DNA of 40,184 nucleotides from Labilithrix sp. (GCA_019637195.1 JAHBWA010000074.1:1-40184); one strand, 5' to 3'. Counted from the stretch's first letter, positions 23,119 to 32,204 are shown. The notes: generated from the letters alone by a model not told the origin. Made by a program: numbers and translations.

Positions 23119-25755
23119 TCAGACGGGCGTGCTCCGAGCGCGACGTCTGCGGAGGGCGGCGAGCGCGACGCCCAGACCGGCGAACAGCACGCCGGAGCCG
23201 CCGGCCTGGCCGCGCGGGCTCGTCGCGCACGACGAGCCCTTCGCGTAGCTGGGATACGCGGCGGACCAGCGATCGGGCGCGATCGGCAACGTACGGGGCG
23301 CGACGATCGGCGCGCCGTCGAAGGTCGCTCCGAAGGTGGCTCGCGAGCCGCCGAGGCCCGACGGCGGATCCCAGACGAAGAACCAGACGCCGGGCCCGCG
23401 GCGCACGAGCGTCGGCGCCGGCGTGACCGGTTCGCCGTCGACTAGGAGCACCGGCCGGAGGCGCTCGGACTCGAAGAAATCGCCGCGATGGGCGCCGTCG
23501 GCGGTGCGAAGCTCGACGATCGCGGTCATCGGCGTCGAGCCGTCGGCAGGGACGTAGTCGGAGCTCAGCGCGATCCAGCTCTGCTCGGGCGCCGGCAGGT
23601 GCAGCGCGGGGTTCTGCATCTGGTCGAGGGCGTCGAGCGAGGCGAGAGCGTCGACCTCGCCCGGCCCCGACTGATCGGCGAACGGCGCGTCCGCGCGGAA
23701 GCGGTGCGCGCCGGCCTGGAGCAACGCGAGCACCTTCTCTTGAGTGAGCGTCGGATCGACCTGCAAGAGCAGCGCGACGACGCCGGCCACGACCGGCGCC
23801 GACATGGACGTGCCGATCGCGATCCCGTGGTTGTCGTCGATCTGGAGGCAGCGCTTGTCCGAGCTGCCCGACTTGGTGGCCGGGCACGTCGTGCTCGTGA
23901 AGACGCTGCCCGGCGATCCCGGCTTCGCCGTGCGGCTCAGCGCAGAGACGACGAGCGCCCCCGGGGCGGCGATCTCCGGCTTCGGGACCCCGGAGGCCGT
24001 CGGGCCGGCGCTCGAGAACCAGCACACCTCGCCGTCGACGAGGTCGCGGTGAGTGGCCGAGTCGTCCTGGGTCGTGACCGCGCGCGTGATCGGCAGGCCG
24101 CCCTCGCGATCGAGCACGGGCACCTTCAGCCCGACGTCGGCGCCGGCGATGCTCGACCAGCGCGGGCGGTTCACCGTACAGCCGACGCCGATGATCTGGG
24201 GGTGCGTCGCGGGCAGGTTGATCGTGCCCTCGCGGACACCGTGGAGGAACGCGGCGGGACGCGTGCTGCCCAGCCCGGCGTCGCCGAGGCCCTGCACGTA
24301 GAGCTCGGCCATGCCCGAGCCCTCGAGCGTGATGTAGTAGAGCCCGCTCGGCCACTTGCCCTGCCAGACGATCACGGCACCGCGCGACGCCTCGGGGATG
24401 GGGCTGTTCTCGAGGTTCGATCCGTAGATGACGCCGGCGTTGTAGTCGTTCGTGTTCCTACCGACCTGACGCCCCGCCTCGACCGGCGCGATCCACTCGC
24501 CGTCCGGTCCCTCGAGGCCGATCTTGAGGTCCGCGCCGCGGCGGAGCGTGACCCAGACCTGGACCGAGCCGGACTCGGCGCCGCCGGTGCGGATCGGCAC
24601 GCGCATCCGCGCGCCCGGCGTCACGCGGACGCTCTGGTGGATCGGCGTCTCGGTGATCGAGCCCGAGTTGCCGGCGGCCGCGATGAGGACGTGGCCGGGG
24701 TGCGCCGGCCCGACGTGGCTGGCGATCGACTGCTCCCACAAGAACGTGCCGTCGTGCGGGCCGAAGTCGCTCCCGAGCGAGAGGTTCACGACCATCGGGC
24801 GCTTGTCCGCGTCGGCGCGATCGAACATGAACTCGACCGCGCGAACGAGGTCGTCGTTCTCGATGCCGTCGGAGGCGCCGCGCGTGACGCGAACGAAGAC
24901 GACGTCGGCGGCCGGGGCGATGCCCGCGTATTTCCCGTCCTTCGCGCCGCTCGAGGCGGCGATGCCCGCGACGTGCGTGCCGTGGCCGATCTCGTCGGAG
25001 GGCGCGCACTTGCGCCCGGTCTTCTCGTCGCAGAAGCCGTTGTCGATGCGCGTGAGGAGATCGTCGATGTCCTGCTTGGAGAAGACGCGGCCGGCGACGA
25101 CCTTGCCGCCGTCGTCCTTGATCCCGAAGCGCTGCTCGAGCTCGGCGTGGACGCCTCCCGGCTCGAGGGACAGATCGAGCAGCCACGCGACGCGCGACCT
25201 GCCCGTCCCGTCGCGCATCTCGGGGTGCGTGACGTCGAGCCCGGTGTCGGCGACGCCGACGAGGACGCCCTTGCCGTCGGCGGCGCGCACCTCGCGCGCC
25301 TTCGCCGCCAGCACCCACTCCGCCGCGCGGTCCATCAGCGGGTGGAGCGGCGGAGCCACCTCGAGCCGGAGATCGGGGTGGGCCTCTGCGTACGCAGCGA
25401 CGCGCTTCGCGCTCCCGCGGAGGCGGCCGATGCCGGGCGCCACCGGCTCGAGACCGAGATCCTCCGCGCGCGCGCCGGGGGGTACGGCCACGAGCGCGCC
25501 GATGAGCCCGGTCGACGGCGCCAGCGTGTCGGCCGCGCGCGGCCCGAGCACCCGGAGCAGCGCGGGGCCGATCGGCGATCCGCGCACCGCGTCCGGCGCG
25601 GACGCGGTCACCGGCGGATCCGCGGAGCGCGCCGGCGTCGCGTCCGTGAGGAAGACCGCGGTGACGGCGGAGACGACGGCCACGACGCGCGCGAGCGCCC
25701 TCACCTGGGATCGGGCGCTCGGGGCGAGCTCTTTCGTCGCGGACATGAGATCCAT
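23119..25755 (-). CDS. Subtilisin-like (S8) protease with MYXO-CTERM-like tail
   Basis: This is an 878-residue protein. ATG 25755 or ATG 25746 can be the start. A signal peptide (about 20-45) is followed by a propeptide-like region. The catalytic triad is Asp170 (VADTGLD), His258 (GHGTHVAGI) and Ser650 (GTSMSAP); the oxyanion Asn363 is in AAAGNSG. The catalytic domain is split by an inserted beta domain of about 200 residues. The tail from about 842 has SCATSPRG, a Gly-rich stretch, a hydrophobic helix and RRRR, the MYXO-CTERM layout that directs surface processing by a myxosortase. It probably cuts proteins outside the cell. The upstream Tudor-like gene is on the same strand. Confidence 0.93.
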   Translation of the reverse strand: MDLMSATKELAPSARSQVRALARVVAVVSAVTAVFLTDATPARSADPPVTASAPDAVRGSPIGPALLRVLGPRAADTLAPSTGLIGALVAVPPGARAEDLGLEPVAPGIGRLRGSAKRVAAYAEAHPDLRLEVAPPLHPLMDRAAEWVLAAKAREVRAADGKGVLVGVADTGLDVTHPEMRDGTGRSRVAWLLDLSLEPGGVHAELEQRFGIKDDGGKVVAGRVFSKQDIDDLLTRIDNGFCDEKTGRKCAPSDEIGHGTHVAGIAASSGAKDGKYAGIAPAADVVFVRVTRGASDGIENDDLVRAVEFMFDRADADKRPMVVNLSLGSDFGPHDGTFLWEQSIASHVGPAHPGHVLIAAAGNSGSITETPIHQSVRVTPGARMRVPIRTGGAESGSVQVWVTLRRGADLKIGLEGPDGEWIAPVEAGRQVGRNTNDYNAGVIYGSNLENSPIPEASRGAVIVWQGKWPSGLYYITLEGSGMAELYVQGLGDAGLGSTRPAAFLHGVREGTINLPATHPQIIGVGCTVNRPRWSSIAGADVGLKVPVLDREGGLPITRAVTTQDDSATHRDLVDGEVCWFSSAGPTASGVPKPEIAAPGALVVSALSRTAKPGSPGSVFTSTTCPATKSGSSDKRCLQIDDNHGIAIGTSMSAPVVAGVVALLLQVDPTLTQEKVLALLQAGAHRFRADAPFADQSGPGEVDALASLDALDQMQNPALHLPAPEQSWIALSSDYVPADGSTPMTAIVELRTADGAHRGDFFESERLRPVLLVDGEPVTPAPTLVRRGPGVWFFVWDPPSGLGGSRATFGATFDGAPIVAPRTLPIAPDRWSAAYPSYAKGSSCATSPRGQAGGSGVLFAGLGVALAALRRRRARSTPV

Positions 25756-25956
25756 ACGGTGCGGCAGCCGGGGCCTCCGATCAAGCGATCTACGCTCGGC
25801 GGGCCGTCGCGGTGGCGTCCATTCCCGCGCGCCCGGCGGTCGTCCGCCCCTCCGGGTGCGACGAACCGGCGCTCGCGCCGGGCCGCGGCGCCGCCAGCAG
25901 CCGGGAGCGCGGCCGAGGATCCCGTCCCGCCCGCAGGAGCCCCGCGGGGGCGCAAG

Positions 25957-26328
25957 TCACGGATCGGGCTCGTCCTCGACGTCCTCGGGCTCGTCGGCGT
26001 ACGGCTCGGCGCGACGCGCGCGGACGCGCTCGCCGCCGACGACCTCGTCCCAGTCGCTGCCGTAGCCCTCGTAGTGCACGAGCCACCGCTCGCCGCCACG
26101 CTTCTCGAGCACCACCGCGGGCCACCAGGTGCCCCGCCACTCGACCTCGACCTCGTCCGCGGGCTTCCACGAGCTGCCGTCGTCGACGGCCTCCCCGGAC
26201 GTCGACGGCATCCCGTCGCCGCCGACCCCGTCCACGAAGACGACCGTGGGGACCTGGATCGGCGCACCCCGGACACACCCCGCCGCGAGGAGCGAAGCGA
26301 GCCCGACGGCGACTGCCCGCAGGACCAT
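25957..26328 (-). CDS. Lipoprotein with Tudor/chromo-barrel-like domain
   Basis: This is a 123-residue protein from ATG 26328. The signal ends LLAAGC (Cys18), so it is anchored in the envelope. Residues about 58-103 read VEVEWRGTWWPAVVLE...WLVHYEGYGSDWDEVV..ERVR. This is the pattern of Tudor-knot or chromo-barrel domains: a Trp/Tyr cage (Trp64, Trp68, Trp69, Trp82, Tyr86, Tyr89, Trp93). In eukaryotes such domains bind methylated lysines or nucleic acid; in a bacterial lipoprotein the ligand is unknown. The tail is acidic. The 200 bases downstream, up to the protease start, hold GC-rich short hairpins only. Confidence 0.83.
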   Translation of the reverse strand: MVLRAVAVGLASLLAAGCVRGAPIQVPTVVFVDGVGGDGMPSTSGEAVDDGSSWKPADEVEVEWRGTWWPAVVLEKRGGERWLVHYEGYGSDWDEVVGGERVRARRAEPYADEPEDVEDEPDP

Positions 26329-26428
26329 GCTTCAAGTTTGGCAGACGCCCGAACGCACGCCAGCTCGACCATGGATCGATCGCAGCACTGCGCGAGCTCG
26401 AGCGCGGCGACGCCTCGAGGAGCGGCGC

Positions 26429-27961
26429 TCAGACCGGCGGCACGATGTGCTTCTTCTTCGGGCGCCGCTCGTCCTTCACGGCGAAGCGCGCGAAGCGCGC
26501 GGCGAGCTCGCCGCGGAGCCGCTCGCCGGGGATGACGGCGTCGATGACGAGCTCCGCCGCGAGCTTCATCAGGTCGATGTCGGCGCGGTACTCGTCGCGC
26601 AGCTTCGCGACGTACGCGTCGCGCTCGGGGCCCGCCGGGACCTCCTGGATCTTGTTGTAGTAGACCGCGTTGACCGCCGCCTGCGGCCCCATGACGGCGA
26701 TCGACGCGCTGCCGAGCGCCAGGCACGCGTCGGGCTCGAACGCGGGGCCGCACATGGCGTACAGCCCCGCGCCGTAGGCCTTGCGCACGACGACGCTGAT
26801 CTTCGGCACGGTGGCCTCGCTCACCGCAGCGATCATCTTCGCGCCGGCGCGGATGATCCCCTGCCGCTCGACCTTCGTGCCGATCATGAAGCCGGGCACG
26901 TCGGCGAGGTAGAGCAGCGGGATCTCGAAGGCGTCACACAGCCAGATGAAGCGCGCGGCCTTGTCGGCCGAGTCGACGAAGAGGACGCCGCCGAGCCACT
27001 TCGGCTGATTGGCGACGATGCCGACGACCTTGCCCTCGATGCGGGCGAACCCGGTGAGGATCTCGCGCGCGAAGAGCTGCTTGATCTCGCACCACGAGCC
27101 CTCGTCGATGATCTCGTGGATCACGGCCATCATGTCGAAGGACTTGTTCTCGTCCGCCGGAACGATCTCCTCGATCCGCTTGCCGCTCGACTTCGGCGCC
27201 TTCGCCGGGGCGTCCGGCGGGAGCTCGCCGGCCCGCTCCGGGAGGTAGCCGAGGTAGCGACGCGCCCACGCGATCGCGTCGTCCTCGGTCTTGCAGAGGA
27301 CGTCGCCGCAGCCGGAGACCGAGCAGTGCATCTTCGCGCCGCCCATCTCCTCCAGCGTCACCTTCTCGCCGATGACCATCTCCGCCATGCGCGGCGAGCC
27401 GAGGTACATGCTGGCGTTCTTGTCGACCATCACGACGACGTCGCAGAACGCGGGGATGTACGCGCCTCCGGCCGCGCTCGGCCCGAAGAGCAGGCAGATC
27501 TGCGGGATCTGACCGGAGAGCTGCACCTGGTTGTAGAAGATGCGGCCGGCGCCGCGGCGGCCGGGGAACATCTCGATCTGATCGGTGATGCGCGCGCCGG
27601 CCGAGTCGACCAGGTAGAACAGCGGCGCGCGGAGGTCGCGCGCCGTCTCCTGGATGCGGAGGATCTTCTCGACGGTGCGACGGCCCCACGAGCCGGCCTT
27701 CACCGTCGAGTCGTTCGCCATGATGCAGACGGTGCGGCCGTCGACCTTCGCGGTCCCGGTGACGACGCCGTCGGCGGGGAGGTCCGCCTCGAGGTTGTTG
27801 GCGAGCGCCGCGTCCTCGACGAACGAGCCGGCGTCGACCAGCTTGGCGATGCGATCGCGGGCGAAGAGCTTCCCCGTCTCCGCGTTCTTCTGGTGGTACT
27901 TCGCCGCGCCGCCCTTCTCGACGCGCGCGAGGGTTTCCTTCAACTGGCTGTCTTGCGGCAC
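26429..27961 (-). CDS. Acyl-CoA carboxylase beta (carboxyltransferase) subunit
   Basis: This is a 510-residue protein from the GTG at 27961. It has the two crotonase-like halves of biotin-dependent carboxyltransferases. The N-terminal half carries YLVDSAGARI and a GPSAAGGAYIPAFCD segment; the C-terminal half has LADVPGFMIGT and AYGAGLYAMCGPA. The fold and length match the propionyl-CoA or related acyl-CoA carboxylase beta family. It transfers carboxyl from biotin to an acyl-CoA such as propionyl- or methylcrotonyl-CoA. No biotin carboxylase or carrier gene is in the window, so the substrate cannot be fixed. It starts 11 bases after the end of the Ser/Thr kinase gene, likely in one operon. Confidence 0.93.
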   Translation of the reverse strand: MPQDSQLKETLARVEKGGAAKYHQKNAETGKLFARDRIAKLVDAGSFVEDAALANNLEADLPADGVVTGTAKVDGRTVCIMANDSTVKAGSWGRRTVEKILRIQETARDLRAPLFYLVDSAGARITDQIEMFPGRRGAGRIFYNQVQLSGQIPQICLLFGPSAAGGAYIPAFCDVVVMVDKNASMYLGSPRMAEMVIGEKVTLEEMGGAKMHCSVSGCGDVLCKTEDDAIAWARRYLGYLPERAGELPPDAPAKAPKSSGKRIEEIVPADENKSFDMMAVIHEIIDEGSWCEIKQLFAREILTGFARIEGKVVGIVANQPKWLGGVLFVDSADKAARFIWLCDAFEIPLLYLADVPGFMIGTKVERQGIIRAGAKMIAAVSEATVPKISVVVRKAYGAGLYAMCGPAFEPDACLALGSASIAVMGPQAAVNAVYYNKIQEVPAGPERDAYVAKLRDEYRADIDLMKLAAELVIDAVIPGERLRGELAARFARFAVKDERRPKKKHIVPPV

Positions 27962-27972
27962 AGCCGAGGGTC

Positions 27973-29277
27973 TTAGGGGCTCGCCTTCCCCGCATCAAGC
28001 AGAACCGAAGCCGGGCCGGAGGCGGTCGCCACGACGGGCGACGCAGCGCGTGACGCGGACGCCGCGACGGAGCGGAGCGCCGCGACCGCGCCGCCCAGGA
28101 CCGCGAGCGCCGAGACGCCGACGAGCAAGAGGACGAGCGGAGCGCGCGACGACGCCGGCGGACGCGCCTCGAGGGGCGCCCGCGGCGGCGCCTCCGTCGC
28201 GACCGGGCCGCCGCCGAGCCGGATCCTCCGCTCGGTGGGCGCCTCGCGCGACCCGGTCGTCACGGCGTCGGGCGCGGGCGCGCGCGGCGGGGGCGTCGAC
28301 GTCGACGCAGCGCTGAGCGCGATCGGTAGGCACGACACCGCCTTGGCGCCCTCGCGCTCGTCGAGCGCCTCGCGCGCCCGGTCCGAGGCGAACGGCCGGA
28401 GCGCCTCGGCGAGCTCGGACGCGGACTGGAAGCGCGCGTCGACGTCCCTCGTGAGGCAGCGGCTCACCACGGCCTCGAGCCCGGCGGGCGCGTGCGGCGC
28501 GAGCGCGCGGAGGCGCCGCGGATCCGCGGTGAGCACGGCCAGGCTCGCCTGGACGTTCCCCTCGGCGGCGAACGCGTGCTCTCCGGTGATCAGCTGGAAG
28601 AGGACGGCGCCCACGGACCAGAGGTCCGCCCGCCCGTCGACGTCCTTCGAGCTCCTCACCTGCTCCGGCGCCATGTACCTCGGCGAGCCGAGCATCGTGA
28701 ACGCCGTGGTGACCTCGTGCGGGCTCTCGTCGTCGATGAGCTTCTTGTCGAGGATCTTCGAGATGCCGAAGTCGACGACCTTCACGTGGACGGCGTCGTC
28801 GTCCTCGCGGCGCGTGAGGAACAGGTTCGCCGGCTTGAGATCACGGTGGACGATCCCGGCGGCGTGCGCCTGCTGGAGCGCCTCACATACCTGCAACATG
28901 CAATCGACGACCTCCTCCACCGGGAGCGGTCCGTCCTCCTCGAGGACGCGCGCGAGGTCGCGCCCGTCGAGGTACTCCATCACCATGTAGGGCGCGCCGT
29001 CGTCGAGCGCGCCCGCGTCGAGGACGAGCACCACGTGATCGCTCTCGATCCTGCCCATCGCCCGCGCCTCGCGCTCGAAGCGGGTGCGGAGCTCGTCGCT
29101 CGCGAGCGCGCGGCGCAGGAACTTGATGGCGACCCGCTGCTCGAGCTGGACGTGCGTGGCGGACAGGACGATCCCCGTACCCCCCTGCCCGATCAGCCGC
29201 TCCACGCGGTACTTCTTGAGTAGGATGTCCCCCGCCGCGATGGGCAAACCGCCCAGAGTGGCCTCGCTGGCGCTCAT
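27973..29277 (-). CDS. Hanks-type Ser/Thr protein kinase with C-terminal membrane anchor
   Basis: This is a 434-residue protein from ATG 29277; the longer open frame upstream is Arg-rich noise. The kinase domain (about 23-300) has GQGGTG (30-35), the ATP lysine Lys52 (VAIKFL), HRDLKPAN (144-151, an RD kinase), DFG (169-171) and APE (203-205), so it should be active. After a Pro/Ala/Arg-rich linker a single hydrophobic helix (about 395-417) anchors it; the outer tail is short and Ala/Ser-rich. It phosphorylates Ser/Thr residues at the inner face of the membrane. Its end is 11 bases before the acyl-CoA carboxylase gene, so the two are probably co-expressed. Confidence 0.95.
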   Translation of the reverse strand: MSASEATLGGLPIAAGDILLKKYRVERLIGQGGTGIVLSATHVQLEQRVAIKFLRRALASDELRTRFEREARAMGRIESDHVVLVLDAGALDDGAPYMVMEYLDGRDLARVLEEDGPLPVEEVVDCMLQVCEALQQAHAAGIVHRDLKPANLFLTRREDDDAVHVKVVDFGISKILDKKLIDDESPHEVTTAFTMLGSPRYMAPEQVRSSKDVDGRADLWSVGAVLFQLITGEHAFAAEGNVQASLAVLTADPRRLRALAPHAPAGLEAVVSRCLTRDVDARFQSASELAEALRPFASDRAREALDEREGAKAVSCLPIALSAASTSTPPPRAPAPDAVTTGSREAPTERRIRLGGGPVATEAPPRAPLEARPPASSRAPLVLLLVGVSALAVLGGAVAALRSVAASASRAASPVVATASGPASVLLDAGKASP

Positions 29278-29421
29278 CGGGACGACGAGCGTACCAGCGA
29301 CGCCCCGGCGCGACGAGCGACGTGACGAGCGGCGCGGCGCGACGGCGCGGCGCCGCGGCCCCCGGCGACGCGCATTCGCGCGAGACGAGCGGGCCCGCAC
29401 GAGCGTGGTACGCTTGGAGCG

Positions 29422-30213
29422 ATGCCTCGTTGGAGCATCGCGTTTGCGGGGTGCCTCGCGGCGTGCGGGCTGTCGGTCACGGGCTCGGCGCCCGACGCCG
29501 ACGCTGGCCCGGACGGCGTGGAGGCCGGCTCGCCTCCGACCGCCGACGGCTCGGCCGAGGATCCCGAGGCGGCGAAGGCCGACGCCGACGCCGACGCCGA
29601 CGCCGGCACCTGGTGCGCGCGCCAGCCGCCCCACGAGATCTGCGTCGACTTCGACGACGGGCAGATCGTCCTCGCCGCGTCCAACGCCGTCGCTTCGCCC
29701 AGCGCGATCGACGACACCGAGTCACGGTCGGCGCCGAGCTCGCTCCGCAGCGAGGCGACGACGATCGGCGCGAACGCGTACGTCTACCAGAGCTGGGGCG
29801 GCAGCCGCTCGGTCGTCGAGCTCGCGTTCGACGTCTTCGTCGACGGCGCGGGCTACGCGCAGATCGGCGGCGTCGAGCTCTTCCCGACCACCGGGTACGC
29901 CCAGCTCCTCTTCGAGTACGACGCCGGCGCCCTCGCGTTCATGGAGCTCGCGGGCGGGGTGAAGACCGCGCACGCGCTCGGTCCGACGGCGCTCGGATGG
30001 CACCGCCTCGAGCTGCGGCTCGAGGTGGCGCTCACCCCGGCGAAGAGCACGGTCCGGGTGAAGCAGGACGGCGTGGTCTACTTCGACGACGAGCTCGCGC
30101 AGGCACACGGGACGCTCACCAACGTGAAGGCCGACTTCGGCGTCTTCTATTGCGGGAAGATCATGCCGGTGAGGCTCTTCGTCGACAACGTGACGATCGA
30201 CTCGGAGCCCTGA
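29422..30213 (+). CDS. Lipoprotein with jellyroll-like domain and Asp/Ala linker
   Basis: This is a 263-residue protein. The signal ends CLAAC (Cys15), a lipobox. A Gly/Asp/Ala-rich spacer follows and contains a repeated Ala-Asp stretch (four 6-bp units at 29578-29601), typical of Polyangiales lipoproteins. The mature domain (about 70-263) is beta-rich (EICVDFDDGQ, VELAFDVFVDG, GWHRLELRLEVAL, VRLFVDNVTI), which resembles a concanavalin-like lectin or glucanase fold. No catalytic pair is seen, so binding rather than hydrolysis is likely. It is divergent from the kinase gene and convergent with the enoyl-CoA hydratase gene. Confidence 0.78.
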   Translation: MPRWSIAFAGCLAACGLSVTGSAPDADAGPDGVEAGSPPTADGSAEDPEAAKADADADADAGTWCARQPPHEICVDFDDGQIVLAASNAVASPSAIDDTESRSAPSSLRSEATTIGANAYVYQSWGGSRSVVELAFDVFVDGAGYAQIGGVELFPTTGYAQLLFEYDAGALAFMELAGGVKTAHALGPTALGWHRLELRLEVALTPAKSTVRVKQDGVVYFDDELAQAHGTLTNVKADFGVFYCGKIMPVRLFVDNVTIDSEP

Positions 30214-30232
30214 TCGGCGCGGCGCGCGGCGC

Positions 30233-31024
30233 TCAGCGGCCCTTGAAGCTCGGCTTCCGCTTCTCGGCGAACGCCGCGAGCGCCTCGCGGCGGTCTTCGC
30301 TGACCAGCACCTTGTCGTAGCTCACCTTCTCGAGCTCGAGGCCGTGCTGCAGCGTCGTGTCGAACGAGCGATCGATCGCCTCGAGCGCGGCGGCCTGCGC
30401 GATCGGCGCCCCGCTCGCGATCGGCTCGATCCACGCGACCGTGTCGTCGACGACGTCGGCGCCGGCGGGCGTGATCCGGTTGACCAGGCCCCACGCGAGC
30501 GCCTCCTCCGCGCCGAGGCGCCGGCCGAGGAGGATCATCTCCTTCGCGCGGGCCTCTCCGACGATCCGACCGAGACGCTGAGTCCCGCCGGCGCCGGGGA
30601 TGATGCCGAGCGTCGTCTCGGGGAGACCGACCTTCACGTGCGCGGCCGCGACGCGGAGGTCGCACACGAGCGCGAGCTCGAGGCCGCCGCCGAACGCGAC
30701 GCCGTTGAGCGCGGCGACGACCGGTTTCGGCGAGCGATCGAGCGGCCCGAGCTCCGATCGATAGAGCTCGACCTGGACGCGGATGTCGTTCTCCGTCATC
30801 CCCTGCCGCTCCTTCAGGTCGGCGCCCGCGCAGAAGGCCTTGTCGCCGCGTCCGGTGATGACGACGGCGCGCACCGACGCGTTCGAGACCGCCTCGCGCG
30901 CGAGCTTGCCGAACGCGAGCAACGTCGCGCGCGACAGGCTGTTCATCCGGGCCTCGCGGTCGATCGTCCAGACGACGACGTTGCCGCGCTGCTCGACCTC
31001 GATCGGGAAGGATTCGTCTGCCAT
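30233..31024 (-). CDS. Enoyl-CoA hydratase, AUH/methylglutaconyl-CoA hydratase-like
   Basis: This is a 263-residue protein from ATG 31024; the extended frame upstream lacks homology. It is a crotonase fold with the oxyanion motif AFCAGADLKERQGM, FGGGLELAL (Glu116) and PETTLGIIPGAGGTQRL (Glu136). Both catalytic glutamates of hydratases are present. The AGADLKER sequence is like human AUH, the methylglutaconyl-CoA hydratase of leucine breakdown, as well as related enoyl-CoA hydratases. It adds water to 2-enoyl-CoA. The acyl-CoA carboxylase beta gene about 2.3 kb away could serve the same path, which is inference. A 14-bp palindrome lies about 100 bases upstream. Confidence 0.94.
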   Translation of the reverse strand: MADESFPIEVEQRGNVVVWTIDREARMNSLSRATLLAFGKLAREAVSNASVRAVVITGRGDKAFCAGADLKERQGMTENDIRVQVELYRSELGPLDRSPKPVVAALNGVAFGGGLELALVCDLRVAAAHVKVGLPETTLGIIPGAGGTQRLGRIVGEARAKEMILLGRRLGAEEALAWGLVNRITPAGADVVDDTVAWIEPIASGAPIAQAAALEAIDRSFDTTLQHGLELEKVSYDKVLVSEDRREALAAFAEKRKPSFKGR

Positions 31025-31122
31025 CCGTGCCGCGTACCACAGCTTCGACGTGAGGGTGAGACCGTCAGAGTTTGCACCCCCTAGTGCGCGCGCCAACGCA
31101 CGCGCGTCCCCGCTTCTGCCGA

Positions 31123-31136
31123 ATTCGACGTCGAAT
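31123..31136. promoter_or_regulatory. 14-bp perfect palindrome in a divergent region
   Basis: ATTCGACGTCGAAT is its own reverse complement and lies between the starts of the enoyl-CoA hydratase gene (31024, minus) and the 31170 gene (plus). Its AT-rich arms and place suit an operator for a dimeric regulator, such as a TetR-, GntR- or MarR-type protein controlling acyl-CoA use. No regulator gene lies next to it, so this is inference. Confidence 0.5.
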
Positions 31137-31169
31137 CCCGACGGTACGAAACATGCCTGACGCGTCCCA

Positions 31170-32204
31170 GTGGAGATCTCCGAAGTCGCGCGCGTCCAGG
31201 CCCACCTCGCGACCGCCGAGTCCATGCTCGCCGCGCGCACCACGGAGAGCTTCGAGCCGCTCCAGCGGTTGACCCGCCGTTTGCTCCGAGAGGAGCTCTC
31301 CGCGTACCGCGCGCGAGGTTGTTTTCCGAAGAATCGCGAGCACCCGGGCGAACGAACACCGCACTTCATCGACGCGGACGGGACGCGCTGCGCGATGGCG
31401 CACCTGATGGAAATCGGCGGCGCGGAAGCGCTCGTCGCGGAGATCGCCGCGACCAACAACAACGCCTACGTCGCGGAGCTCGCCGCGGACGCGCGCTTCC
31501 TCGCTTGGCTCGACGCCGCGGGCCTGAGCGTCGAGGAGGCGGCGACGATTCAACCTTCGTACACGTGCCTTCCGCCGCAGGACTGCCTCTGCCAAGGCAA
31601 CGGCGAGGGCGTCGTCACCTGGGAAGGGACGATCCTCGCGCGCGACGCGGGGCAGTGGCGCCAGGACGCGCGCGTCGACGTCGTTCACGGCGAGACGGGC
31701 GCCGTGACCGCCGGCGACGTCGTCGAGGTGCACGTCGTCCTCGAGGCCGGCCAGCGCGTGCTGGGCACCGCGACGACCGGCGGGACGGCGCGCGTCGAGG
31801 TCGTCGCGCGGATCGAAGCCGACGATCGACTCGGCGACCGATGCCTTCGCGACAGGGACGGGATGTATTCGCCGGGGGCGCTGGGACCGATCACGCCCGC
31901 GCAGGCCGCGAACCTGCTCGTGAGCCCAGAGGGCACGTGCAAGGCGGAGCTGGCGAAGCTCGATCCGTGCTGGGCGGTCGATACGTGCGAGAGCGGGAGC
32001 GACGAAGCGCGCTGCTCGGGCGCGCGAGCGGACGGTGGCGCGCCGTCGGCTTCGGCGGAGGGAGTGCAAGCCCCGGCGGAGGGAGCAGAAGCACCGGACG
32101 CCGGATGCAGCACGACTGCCGGCGCGCCCGTGACGAGCAGCGCCGTGCTCCTCGCGATCCTCGGCGCGCTCGCTGCGCGACGCCGTCGCCGCGTCAGGGC
32201 TTGA
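31170..32204 (+). CDS. MYXO-CTERM-like protein of unknown function, no visible signal peptide
   Basis: This is a 344-residue protein from the GTG at 31170. An in-frame TGA at 31158 blocks extension. The N-terminal part (about 1-130) has YRARGCFPKNREHPGERTPHFIDADGTRCAMAHLM and FLAWLDAAGLSVEEAATIQPSY, a pattern I know from a family of exported myxobacterial and planctomycete proteins. It continues with a beta domain and several Cys pairs. The tail (from 310) is DAGCSTTAG, a hydrophobic helix and RRRRR, a MYXO-CTERM layout. Such tails need export, but no signal peptide is in frame. The start may therefore be lost by a frameshift, or the gene may be degraded. It overlaps the convergent gene at 32194 by 11 bases. 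Confidence 0.75.
   Translation: MEISEVARVQAHLATAESMLAARTTESFEPLQRLTRRLLREELSAYRARGCFPKNREHPGERTPHFIDADGTRCAMAHLMEIGGAEALVAEIAATNNNAYVAELAADARFLAWLDAAGLSVEEAATIQPSYTCLPPQDCLCQGNGEGVVTWEGTILARDAGQWRQDARVDVVHGETGAVTAGDVVEVHVVLEAGQRVLGTATTGGTARVEVVARIEADDRLGDRCLRDRDGMYSPGALGPITPAQAANLLVSPEGTCKAELAKLDPCWAVDTCESGSDEARCSGARADGGAPSASAEGVQAPAEGAEAPDAGCSTTAGAPVTSSAVLLAILGALAARRRRRVRA

Noticed and set aside
23488..26535. 1015-codon plus-strand frame over the subtilisin-like gene
   Set aside because: Antisense to a gene with a complete catalytic triad; composition is Arg/Ala/Asp-rich noise.
29278..29421. Small RNA or gene between the kinase and lipoprotein genes
   Set aside because: Only GC-rich low-complexity DNA with short GCG/CGA runs; no promoter, hairpin with T run or open frame of merit.
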